From: Aaosphaeria pasadenensis
Lineage: Eukaryota; Ascomycota; Dothideomycetes; Pleosporales
Reading direction: 5' to 3'
NCBI GenBank assembly: GCA_022813625.1
Contig: JAKLMB010000027.1
Span: 62,001 to 126,000, forward strand
DNA length: 64,000 bases
A program made the translations under genes and the position numbers. Positions 11,610 through 22,808 of the stretch are shown here, one piece after another (the first letter of the stretch is position 1; the number at the start of each line of letters is the position of its first letter). Below the pieces are notes generated by a model that saw only the letters and a program-made list of their open reading frames with translations, was not told the origin of the DNA and made no database searches.

Positions 11610-13871
11610 TCATGTTGTGAACACGCGCCCTAACCTTGCAATGCCCACTGAGCAAGCACTCTCCGTCCTGCACCGCCTACACGCCGTCAACACCGCCTCA
11701 GCATCCAGGTCGCCATCCTCAGCCTCGAACCCCACGATCCTCGCCAGAGCCTCCGCCAGCTCGGTGTTCTGGCGCTGAAGGACAATGACCCGCTGCTTCA
11801 ACATATTTGCCTCCTGGATCGCTTCCCCCGTGGCGGTGCCGCTCTCGTCCATACTGATGTTGTTCAACGCAGACCTGGAGTTGCAAGAGGAAGGGACGCT
11901 TCGATACTGCGACAACGACGACGACGACACTGCCCCACCAGCTCTCGCGTCGTCCTCGTCCGTCGTGGCGGATCCCCGCTGCTGCTTGAACTTCTTCAGA
12001 TCCCTCAGCTTCCTCGCCCTCGTCAGCTCCTCCCTCGAAGCAAGCGGGTGGTCGTTGCCGACCACCGGCATCATCGTGGACGACTTCGGCGGCGTTCTCG
12101 GGCTCCTCACAGCCGTTGCTGGTCCCTCGTCATCCGACGAGCCACCATCAACCGCATAGAATGGAGAGATGGCGTTCTCAACGGCAGAGCTCCCGAGCGG
12201 GTTCAACATCTCGTCCGTGAACGTGATGGACACATGTCTCGACGGCTTGGTCCCGCCCGCACCCGCGCCGCAGTCCACCGGCAGCGTGATGGTCTGATCC
12301 TGCACAATGTCGTCGTTCGGAATCATGATGCGGAGGTGTCTCGTGCCACTCGACGTCGTCGTCTCCCTCGCACACGCCGGCATCGGTGGCCGAGCAGCCC
12401 GCTGCTGCGTCTTCCCGGGCGACCCTTCCACGGATCCCACCCGCGCTGCGAGCGTCTTCTTTCCCCCGCCGCCGACTTTGAAGATCCGGAAGCCGGACTT
12501 CTTCCTCTGGCCCTTGATGGGCTCAGGTGAGGGACCCGTGTTCCGGAGGTAGAAGCTCAGGTCGTTGAGGTTGGCGGTCGCGGTGAGGGCTTGGTGGCCT
12601 AGGATCGGGGGAGCCATGCGTCCTAGTGTCGAGGAGCCTACTCGTGCTGCCGAACTGGTGCGCATGCGGATTTGGTTGCGCTTCTTGGGAACCGTGAGGC
12701 CGTGGTGGTGATGATGGTGACAGTGGGGAGGCTCCTTGTCGTAGGGTGAATATTGGCCCTCCGCGGCAGATTGGAACTCGCTATTGCTTGAGAACGTAGA
12801 TGCACTTCGCGTACGTGTGGCACACATGACTTCGAGCCTCTTGGGACTGCGAGGTGGGATATCAGGTGTGTCTTCTAGTTTGTCCAGTTCTTCAACTGGG
12901 ATTGTGCATGCGCGTCCGGCGAGGGGACTCGATGAACCCGACAAGGGAGAGCTTGGAAGGGGGATGTCGTGAGGCTGTGGGGATGAAGTGCTCTGTTTAC
13001 TCGCTTCGACCGATCGGTTTCCCGATGCCTGGCTGTCGAAGTACTCCTGTAGAGCCCGGAACGTGGACACCTCGGCGATGTCGTCAATCTCTACCTGTGG
13101 TGCTACCTCTCCGACACTGGAGCTCGTTGCCTGGCTGGCTTGACGGCGGTGGTGCATCACGAGGGGTTCGAGTGGGGAATGACGGCTGCTGAGGTTCGCT
13201 TTCGGAATAACCATCTTGTAAGGCGTCTGGCGTCGTACGCGTTTGCCACGCTGCTGGGGAGTGATGGCAGGTTCTTCATCGTCCACGTCGTGATGATTGC
13301 TCGTCGAGGACGTACGGTTCGGTTGCTGGTCTGCACGACTGCCCGAAGAGAGACTATTGGCTTCATGGAACTCGGCTGAAGCACTCGGCAGAGGGTCCGA
13401 GGCAAGATCCAATTCTTTGGAGTCCAATTCATGGGGTCCTTCTGACTCGAGGCTGGCGATATGTTCGATTTCCCACGTAGTCGGTGGAGTGCGTCGCCAC
13501 GGCTGGCTCCACGATGAAGTCTTATCTCCTGTAGAGTTCTTGTGCGAGTGCGTATACGAATCAGTAAACGTTTCGCTAGAACTGTGCTGGAAACTGGGAA
13601 GTTTCGGTGACCGTATCTCGAAGACTCGAGGTGTGTGGTTCATGAAGTTGCCCCAACGCCGCTGCTGCTGCGGCTGGCCACCATACTCTTGCACAGAGAG
13701 CTGGGGCGAGGTTGATCCGGGGAGCTCAATGCTGACAGCTGGGAGGGAACTTTTCTCATCATATGTCGTGGAGCTCACCGTTGATTTTCCCTTGAGGGAC
13801 AATGTCTTTCTTTCTGTGAGGTGCTCGCCTCCTGCGAATTCTAATGCACTGAAGCCTGGATGGCCGAACAT
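11610..13871 (-). CDS. Unrecognised 753-residue fungal protein, disordered, with C-terminal coiled coil
   Basis: A single open frame of 753 codons on the minus strand. I do not recognise a catalytic domain. Most of the protein is low-complexity: Ser, Pro and Arg rich, with many S/T-P sites, several basic stretches (KRVRRQTPYK, KKRNQIRMR, RKLRDLKKFKQQR) and a six-His run (about residue 390). Near the C-terminus, about residues 685-715, MLKQRVIVLQRQNTELAEALARIVGF has a heptad pattern compatible with a short coiled coil, followed by a CRRC pair. The base composition and codon use look normal for the window and the frame is long, so it is very likely a gene. It could be a cytoskeletal or cell-polarity scaffold, but that is a guess. 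Its stop lies 139 bases from the convergent TRM44 stop. Confidence 0.75.
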   Translation of the reverse strand: MFGHPGFSALEFAGGEHLTERKTLSLKGKSTVSSTTYDEKSSLPAVSIELPGSTSPQLSVQEYGGQPQQQRRWGNFMNHTPRVFEIRSPKLPSFQHSSSETFTDSYTHSHKNSTGDKTSSWSQPWRRTPPTTWEIEHIASLESEGPHELDSKELDLASDPLPSASAEFHEANSLSSGSRADQQPNRTSSTSNHHDVDDEEPAITPQQRGKRVRRQTPYKMVIPKANLSSRHSPLEPLVMHHRRQASQATSSSVGEVAPQVEIDDIAEVSTFRALQEYFDSQASGNRSVEASKQSTSSPQPHDIPLPSSPLSGSSSPLAGRACTIPVEELDKLEDTPDIPPRSPKRLEVMCATRTRSASTFSSNSEFQSAAEGQYSPYDKEPPHCHHHHHHGLTVPKKRNQIRMRTSSAARVGSSTLGRMAPPILGHQALTATANLNDLSFYLRNTGPSPEPIKGQRKKSGFRIFKVGGGGKKTLAARVGSVEGSPGKTQQRAARPPMPACARETTTSSGTRHLRIMIPNDDIVQDQTITLPVDCGAGAGGTKPSRHVSITFTDEMLNPLGSSAVENAISPFYAVDGGSSDDEGPATAVRSPRTPPKSSTMMPVVGNDHPLASREELTRARKLRDLKKFKQQRGSATTDEDDARAGGAVSSSSLSQYRSVPSSCNSRSALNNISMDESGTATGEAIQEANMLKQRVIVLQRQNTELAEALARIVGFEAEDGDLDAEAVLTACRRCRTESACSVGIARLGRVFTT

Positions 13872-15367
13872 CGTAATGGTGATATCAAGGCTGAGGCTCT
13901 GTGAATGGTTGAGTGTCTAAGGAAAGTCTGACGAATGCATTCGAACAGTGGGGGGATGGCGTTTGCTCCAGCTTAAGAGTAGATAGTAGCCAACAAGCCA
14001 GCTACTACCACAGCGTCCCGACCTATTGAACACAAAGCTGAAGCATGAACGGCTGGCATGCAAGCAACCGGTCTTTCAAGAGAATGTGAGGGTAGGACAG
14101 CCAACGAGAGCAAGTGCACGGAAGGATACTCAGCATATGCAACACTTGGTCGTACCTGGGACGAGAGTTTGACGTTGGATATCGGCACGAAGCGCTGCTT
14201 CGTCCCTGGTCAACGTTGCAGTGGATAAGCAGCTCGCGCGTAGAAAGAAAAGGATTTGTCCGACGAAAGGGAAGATGCGTCGTGCAACATACGGCGTACA
14301 GAGACAGGGATTGTCGTTGCTCTCGACAGTGCATCGAAGGAGGCATCGTTGCACTACAGAAGCTGACAGCGAGTGATTGTTCAAAGCAGACCTGCACGCT
14401 TATACCAGACGTTTGATGAGCTGATTATAGATTAAAAAGAGTGTGAAACATGTTACCACGTCAGTGTGGAGGTAAACGCGAATGATCTGTTTTGACGGCG
14501 GAAGAGGCCCAGTGGTGGCGGAGGGGCTGGACACAGTCGAAATGAACCACTGATCTCACAAGCTTTACCCAGGCACTCCCAAATCAGTCGATCAGTGACA
14601 AGGATGGGATCGAGAGCGGAGGTTTTGTCACGATAACTGGATAAGGATGGGGTAACACAAGGCTAGACCGTGACACGTCGGTGTGATACGAGCCACCCAA
14701 ACAAGACCGAGTCGAAATATTGGTCAATGGCAGGAATGAAGAAGCGAAAATCTTGGTGTGCATTGTGACTGTGGGGTCTCCCTACAATTGCATTGAGAGA
14801 TGTCGTACTCAGTGTTTATGTCTTGGGTGTTTGGGCAGTCAGAACGATTTAGGGATGATGTGGGGTTGGAAGGCTTCGCAAGCAAGACGAGCGGCCGGGT
14901 TTGATGTTATCACAGAAAGCAAGCAGATGACGCCGACTTCCATGTGACAGGTACCCATATCCCCCTGATCTCGCGAGTCTTCATGAAAGACCCGTGCACG
15001 AGTTTGCAGCTCAATCGGGGATCACTGCTAGCGGGTGGCCAAGTCCAATGTAGGACGAACTACTTTTTGGTAGGAACGATGAAATCACGTCAAAATGCTC
15101 TTGGATCGCAGCCACTGTGCTTTGCCTTTGCAATGAGCATTCAGTGGCGCCCCAAACCTAAACTCCATTCAATTTGATCCGCTTACCGGACCGAAAATAG
15201 CAAGCTATGCTCTATCTCTATCTTATCAAAGTATCGAAACTCCAGAAAATGCTGACACCAACCATCCAGGCGCCATCGCAATGTTACATATCAAAACGGA
15301 GAATATAGGTCTCCTCTTCACTTTGAATTCCACCATTTCACGGTCCTGACCCTATCTGACGTAAAAA
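13872..15367. other. Non-coding interval upstream of the 753-residue protein gene
   Basis: About 1.5 kb with only short, unconvincing frames. It must contain the promoter and leader of the gene to its left and the 3' UTR of SEN1 at its right edge (the SEN1 stop is at 15368-15370). Confidence 0.6.
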
Positions 15368-18300
15368 CTAGTTAGGCCGTGACTTTTTCATCGGCTGACG
15401 TCGAATGAAAGGATCTACTGGTTCCTTTGGTCGCCTCCTAATCTTAGGTTTCGGGACGGCACTGAAGGTATTAGCAGGCCTGGGTTGTCCAGGCTCAACT
15501 TTCACGCCCTCGGGATTGGGTGTTGCGCTATTGCGTGCCGAAGACGACGCCGCAGCTGGCGTTGACGTGTTGCTTGCAGAAAGTGAGTGCGAGATAGAAT
15601 CGGAATCTATATCCTTCATATCCACATCCACATCCATGCTATCGCTTAGTTTGCGCTTTCCATTCGTAGGGAAGACAAAGTCGTCTTCATCCAGTTCCCT
15701 CTTAATCTCTTGCTTGATTTCCTGCTTAATCTCCTGTTTGATTCGCTTTGCCTCTGCTTCTGCTGATGCCTCGGAATCACCACTCTTAGACCGACGCATT
15801 GGGATGGTCTGTGGCTCTTCCTTGACTTGAACCGGTATCTCGTACGTTTCCTCCTTTGGTGCCGGATATTTGCTTGAATGTTTGCTCAACATGGTTTGAA
15901 GATTACCATCGGTGAAGCGATTCCTTCGTTGTGCATCTTCGACCAGTTTCTTCCAGAATTCACCCCTCATAAGTGAGCCCGAGTTTCCAAGAACCCAGAG
16001 CGACGATTTAGCTCTCGTCAGTCCGACGTTCATGCGACGTATATCTTGCAAGAACCCAATGCCACCGGCAGGCGAAGCTCGCACACATGAGAAGATGATG
16101 ATCTCACTTTCTCGTCCCTGGAAGGCATCGGTGGTGTTGAACTCCACATCCTCTACGATCGATGGGCCGTATTGATTCGTGAAACGAACCTTGAGTTCCC
16201 GTAACTGGCTTTTGTAAGGTGTGATGATGCCCACCTTTCCTTTAAAACTGAAGTTAGGGAAGTCTGTGACCACACGTTTATATAAGAGCAATGCAACATT
16301 GATCTCAGCAATATTGATGAGCGAATGGCCCTTGGGTGCAGCTTGATGCTGTCCTTGTACGTCGTAGAAACGATATGGACCCAGAAGAGCACTTGCATGC
16401 CACGGCCGCTTCCGCAAAGCAGCCATGTTGCCTCCATCAAGTAGTCTCCCGTCGTAGAATGTCTGGCTTGGAAACAGACTGATCTCGGGATGCATACGAT
16501 ACTGCGTGTCTAGAAGATGCACATCTTTAGGATGATTACCTTGCATTCGAACGAATAGACTCTGCTCATATTGGAACCGTGCAGCTTCTTTGGAGAAAAC
16601 AGTAGGGGGCAACTGCTTCGGATCTCCGACTAGTATGCACTTGGCGCAACCGTATTTCAGGGGAATGATGGCGCTCATTTCCACGCACTGGGCTGCCTCA
16701 TCGACGATGACTGTCTCGAATTCTACATTCATCCCTTGGAACATGTCATGCCCACTACCACTCAACGTGGCGCAGATAACATGCGCTTCGCCGAGGATTT
16801 GCTCCTGTGCACGTCTGCGATTCAGCTCTGCATTGCGGCTTGCAAGTCGCTCATTGTCTTTTGTAGTATCAATCTTCGTTCCAAGTGCTTGTTTGCGTTT
16901 ACGTAGAGCATTGAGGTCGTCCTGTAGCTTGGACGCGTCTGCGCCTTGCTTAGCACCTGAATCTAGCTCGTCTCTCACGCGTCGAAGTTGCTCAGAGACG
17001 TCTTTGTGCTCCTGGAAAAGTTTTCGTGTGGCCTCTGCGTCCTTGTCTTTCGAATCGTTCACGCCAAGTTTCCTGTTCACCAGTACTTCAAGAGTGACAT
17101 CCTGGACGTTGGAATTGACCGCATCAGTTCGCCCAATACGGACAATATTGAGCTTGCGCTCTTGGCCACTTAGGGTTTTTACTCCATCCTTGAAACGCAT
17201 CACCAACTCGTCCACTGCAGCATTACTAGGAGCGCAGACTAGTAATTTCTTTGCAGCGGTGGTGTCGATTCGAATTCCTTTATTAGGGACATCGATACGC
17301 GTACCTTGCGCAGCACGCAAGGTATCTGACAAAATGGCCCCGACAATTGCGACAATGGTTTTAGTCTTGCCTGAACCAGGGGGGCTGTATCAAGGTTAGT
17401 CTGATGATTCTTCGAATGACAGGAGATATACATACCCTTGGATCAACGTGAAGGCATCGTTGTCAATTGCTGACTTGACGGCCTTGGCTTGAGCCTTGTT
17501 GACATTGTAGACCTCTATCAGGGGATCGAGCTGGGCTTCCTTGTAGGTAAGGATCGGAGATGGCTTTGCGCGTATGATTTCGTCGCAAAGATCGTAGTAC
17601 TGTAGACCAAGAAGTGCACCGTATTCACGTTCAAGTGGAGTGATGGACTGTATCTTAGATCCGTAGACAGTTCCATTGGGCACCAAGACCGGCGTCAATG
17701 AGTTTGAAGGCATGACGCGGTAGGATACTTCAAGATGGCCCTGCTTACGAAGGACACGAAAGACTCGAGCAAGACAGTGGCGCTCGCGAGCAGAGGGGCT
17801 GCCGGTCTCCGAAAGGAGGACGATGTCTCCTTCCGAGACCTGGATCTCGCGATTCTCTGCATGAGTCATGGTGCTACTCACCTCCTGAAACATGTCTACA
17901 CTGGCTCTAGAGACAATGCGGATTTCATAAGGTTTGACGGTGTTCTCTTCTCTGGACTTCACGAACCCTTGCCATGCCTCTAGAATGACCAGAGGCTGGA
18001 AGGTCTTTTGATAATCATTTGGCGTTCGGAAAGACTTGGGCACGGCGCTATATATGTCCGGTCGAGAGTTTGGTGGAAAGTCTCCTTCATGGAAGTAATT
18101 CCAACTAAGGATCTCCCGATGCAAGGATGATAAGTCGGGTGCAAGTCGTGCACGCATATCCTTTGCTGAACGTTGCACCCTTCTTTTCTTGACAGGTCCC
18201 TGTACCTTGACCTCGTTGATGATGTTGGTTTTCGGCCCAGAAGCTTTCTTGATGACCTTAGTGCCAAAGAGTTCTTCATCGATATCGCCCTCATCATCGG

Positions 18301-21300
18301 ATTCGTCTGAGGAATGCATGAGTCCCTCGCCTTTGGGAGCTTGGTCTTTGCCCAATACACCAAGGCCCTCGAGGCCAGAACCTGCTTCAGCAGTGTGTTC
18401 TGACAAGCCTCTCTGCTGCTTAGCTCTAGCAGCTGCAGCGGCGCGTTCTCTTTGGATTTTCTCTTTATCGAGCTGGCGCTTCTTCATGAATTCGGACTGC
18501 TGCGCGGCCTTCTTCTCTTCGGCTCGCTTGGCAGCCGCTGCCTCCTTTTCTTTCGCAGCGCGCGCCTCTCTTGTTGCTTGGAATTCCTTATGGGTCTTGG
18601 TAACATCAGCCAGTAGCTTACGATCCATTGCTTTGCCTGATAATGCTGCAGATCCATCTCTCATCCAGCTGTCAATAGACCCTTGTTTCGGCTGCTTGGG
18701 TTCTTCTACCTTTGCGACGGAATGGCCTAGATGTGTCTCCAGATCACGTTGCAATTTCGCAATTTGTTGCATGCTCAATTTCGCCCGTACTTCTCCTGAG
18801 AGCACGCCTTCAATGTACGTTAGCGTATCAGGGTCGACCTCTACATCTACATTGCGCAGGCGCACAAGCAGTTTGCCTACGAGCGAGCATGATTTACTGG
18901 ACAAAAATTCGTCCCGCAATCGGAGCCACTTGCAAACACCCTCCATAGCCTTAGCCGGAAGGTCGAGTAGATCCCGCTGAAGTCGTGTTTTACTCGAGGT
19001 GGACTCAGAATTCGTTGAGTTTGCACCTAAAGCAGTCACGAAGATGCTACAATAATCAAATAACTGGTCCGCATATTGCATGGTGTCTCGGCAGAAATCC
19101 ATCATCATAGTTTTGTCGTAACCCAGGGCACTCCAGTCTTCGGTAGTTTTGAATATCATGTTCAAAGTATCCCATTGGCTTTTCCAGAGGGTGGTGCTTA
19201 CTTCTACTTCCTCTGGACTTAGATTCCGCGATCGCAATAAGCCATCCTGAGAGTTGCACATGACGTCGATGATGTCTGAACAAGTCTTGATTAAGCTTGG
19301 TGCCGGCGCAAAGGTTCTCTTTCTCATGACTTGCCGGCATGAGTCCGCCACTCCTTGCAATACGTTCTTGTAGTAGGATTGCAGTATATGCTGGAGTGCT
19401 TCTCGTCGTTCTTCCTGACCTGCAATGACTTTGATCAATTCGATCGACGAATTTCGAGTGTCTTCAGTGGAGGAGAATAGTAAAGATATTAAAGCGTTAG
19501 TCGCGGCAGGTTGCTCAAAAAGGGTTTCAAGCTTCTTCGCGTCGAATTCAGTCAGCCGTTCGACAACATCAGTGATGGACTGCGATAGAAGCTTGAACCT
19601 ATCGTTGAAATGACGAACGGTAGGCGGAATTCGATCGTGGCCACTTTTCATCAATAGAGGTTCTAATCCTATTAGATTCCTGCCGGCGATGAGCAGTTGC
19701 ACTGCAAGATCAATATGGGCAGAGTCGATGGCTCCAAGCACCGCCTTCCAGATAGGGCTTGAAGGGGGGGATTCAGTTGGTGAGGGCTGTTTTGCAGAGA
19801 TTAATTGTCGCTCAACTGCCAAAGATTGAGACTCGAGGGTAAAGGCTTGCTGTATGGTCGACAGAGCTAGGCGCAAGTCCTCTTTATCAGCTTCAGGATC
19901 GAATCGCTTCAGGCTTGCCACGATGATGTGTATATGAGCTGACAGCATTTCTAGCATGCCATTAACTGTAGGTTGGCCTACAAAACTTGATATAGTCTTC
20001 CCTTCATTCATTCTTCGGAAGGAATAATCGAGCACACGCAGGCCCTGGAGAAAACAGTGCGCTCTGGCAGCTCTCGAGAAAGCATCGAACTGCAGACGAT
20101 CAAAGAACATGACCGCAAAAGCCCTGCATGCAGGAGTAAGATTTGCAGGCTTGATCGAAGATAAGTAGGGTGGAATCCAGATGAATGCATTACCCATATT
20201 GTTCATCTGCTCCTCATTGTCCTTACTCACGGCGCGAAGAATTTTATGAAGTGTGGGGTTGTTGAGAACCTGCTCCGCGATGGTTGCGGGGGTAGCTCTA
20301 GTTGCATCCATAGCATCCCAGAAGCTGGTCGGCGATTTCTCCAGCAAAGCAGCCATGGTGGCGACCAGGTCGATAAAGCCACCCGACTGAAGAGGGAGAT
20401 GGTCGATCAGGAGTTTGTAGAAATCCCCATCCAAGCCGCGAAGGGAATCAGTGATCACTTCTTTATCCATCTTGTCTACGATCAACCGCGCCCCATTCCA
20501 GTAGGTCGTTACCCAGTTCAAATGTTGCTCATTCTCGCGCTGAATATAGTCACGCTGGACCCGCAACATTGCATCTACCAGATGATCCCGCACTGCCCAC
20601 TCAAACTCCGACGGGAGCATGTTCCGCTTGAAGCCTGTCCAAGACAGATGGGCCCATGTTTGCCGAACGTCCACCTCGGAGAACAAAAACCGGGTCATTG
20701 CGGGTAGGAATGTTTGGAGTTTTAGGCGTTTTCTTGTCTGGACAAGCTGAAATGGCGTATCGAAGTGCCGTCGCAGAAGCTCCTCGTTCCGAATAAAGGC
20801 GTCGCAGCTCAGGGCCTCGAAGAAGGCATAGATTGCTTCGTTGGGTAGAATGCGAACGCCCCGCTGCTTCGGCTCGGCCTTCAGAAGAACCGCGTTCGCT
20901 GTGTCGAGGCCGCTCCGTATACGATCGATACATATGTCGTCCACCAGACGTAGGAAGTCCCCAATGTTCTCTTCATCATAGACCCTAATTGGCATGTTAG
21001 TTCCACACCTCTCTCGGTTACTGAATCACATACTCTTGTAGTCGTGCTTTCCACTCTGCTCTTGATTGGTGGAAGACACGAACGCAGACGTCGCATGATG
21101 TCATGAGGTTGTTCAGACGCTGCACTACCCATTCCTTGTGCGGCTCAGCCTCTGCTCCATCAAAGGCCAATATCTGTAGCGCATCCAAGGTAAGCCATTT
21201 TCGCTCCTGTGCTTCCTCTATTCTCTTCCTGCGCTCCAATGTAGCCGCGTCGTCCTCCTCGGTGTAGCCTGAGTTTGCGAGATCTTCGTCGAAATAGATT

Positions 21301-21452
21301 CCCCCGTCCTCGCCGTGGCGCGGGCATAGCAGGTGCTGCTCTTCGGATAGCTCTCGGAGGGTGCTAAGGTGAAGGTATAGTCAGTTCCAAATACCGGTGT
21401 GATAAAATGGGTACTTGTAGGCTCACTTGATCTTCTCAAGCAGCTCGGCCAT
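15368..21452 (-). CDS. SEN1: Helicase SEN1 (senataxin family, superfamily 1 RNA/DNA helicase)
   Basis: Four minus-strand exons, 21452-21427, 21363-21034, 20984-17436 and 17384-15368, encode 1973 residues (yeast Sen1 has 2231). The long N-terminal part is the helical SEN1_N region. The helicase core begins with Walker A GPPGSGKT (about 1302-1309), then VDEAAQ (motif II, about 1530), GDPKQLPPTVFS (motif III) and, near the end, TDAFQGRESEI and VGLTRAKSSLWVLGN (motifs V and VI). The C-terminal tail is charged and basic. Sen1 unwinds RNA and R-loops and drives termination of RNA polymerase II at non-coding transcripts in the nucleus. A 26-base first exon encodes only MAELLEKI plus two bases. It was chosen because it restores frame to the CPRHG and YFDEDLANSGY segments. 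The third intron falls inside the Walker A codons. Confidence 0.93.
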
Positions 21453-22808
21453 TGTAGCTAGCCGAAGCTGCTCACAAGGCGAAGCTGGTTTACTGTGTTC
21501 GTTGTTAGATTAATGAGGTCTTGATCATGATTTGACCATGAAAGAGGGCCGGAATGAGCGAATGTGAACAAGTAAATTGTTTCTCTGCAATCGAGGGCAG
21601 TGGTTGAGTGCGAGCAGGCAGGTTGATAATGTTAGGATGGGAAGAACAGTGGAGCTAGGTGGATGAGACCAAAATTGATCACAGAGTGTTTGTTGAGGCC
21701 GAGTGGGTAGGACCTAAAGAGACAAATTAGAGAGCGACAAAGGTAAGCAGGAGCAGGTCGTATTGAATTAATGATGTTGGGAAGTTGAGCAGCCAGAGAA
21801 ACAATATGCAATTAGAAAGGATGATCCAGAAGTAGATGCGGCAGGTGCCGTGCCCTTTGACGGCCACCAACACGCGACGCGAAATCAAGCCGCACCGCTC
21901 CTTTAACCTCAACGAGTAACACTAGTCTACTTCGGGTAACACTTATGAATCATGCTCGATCTTCATGATCGTGCTCTCAACACTGACCGAACCAGTGCCC
22001 TGAAGAGTAGTTCTATGCAAGAAAAGATTTTTGACTACAAACTTTCTACAAACATAGTCATCCTCGAATCACGCAACAACTGTCACCGCGTTGAAGTACC
22101 ACTCGTTTTCACTCTCACTCGCCCTGAATTTACAGCACCACAGCACAGCTTCTCACACCCAGGATATTTGTAATCAGAATGAATCACTTTTGTCAATTTG
22201 AGAAGTATGGGCAAAACGCTCATTCAAACTGGCGATGGAGCGCCGACCGCAATATTATATATGTACCGACGCAAGTATTCGTCAAGGGGCTGCTGGTCCC
22301 CCTCTCCTACAAAGATCCCAGGTCGCCATTCCTTTCCATGAAAACCGCAAAATAAGACATAAGAAGACAAAGCAGAACTGTAGGTGGATGGGTAGACAGG
22401 TAGATAATGCACATGAGAAAAGGTTTTCCGTTAAGGATTGGAATCAAGAGAAGTGAGGGGAAGTGCGATGGTGTTGTGTTGGACGACTCGCCAAAAATAA
22501 CGCCCAATGCCTGCGTCAGAGAAGTCTTACTCGCTCAGTATGTCCGCTCGGCGATGGCAGCGGGAAACAAAGAAACAAAAACAATCCAAGAACAAGATAG
22601 AGAAATGCATGAGCGTCGGTAATGTGCAATCCTGGCTCTCTATACAAATAACGCCAGTCCATGGTGGAATAAAGGTAAAGCAAGCAACAGAGATTTTGTG
22701 CAGGGTTAGATCGGCTGTACCCAAGCCGGGCGTTACTATATACAGTCGTAATCGGGAATAATATGCTATAGTGACTTATTACTTGTGTTGTCGAGTGTGA
22801 CAGGAAGT
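21453..22808. other. Non-coding interval between SEN1 and the flippase gene
   Basis: No credible gene in about 1.36 kb. Both flanking genes are on the minus strand, so this holds the SEN1 promoter and the 3' UTR of the flippase gene. The short open frames here lack homology I can recognise. Confidence 0.6.

Noticed and set aside
16590..17399. Long open frame on the plus strand opposite SEN1
   Set aside because: It overlaps the helicase core on the other strand, is Ser/Leu-rich as expected for an antisense shadow, and shows no domain of its own.
18189..18980. Long open frame on the plus strand opposite the SEN1 N-terminal region
   Set aside because: It is opposite coding sequence of a strongly supported gene and is low-complexity Ser/Ala. 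No independent support.
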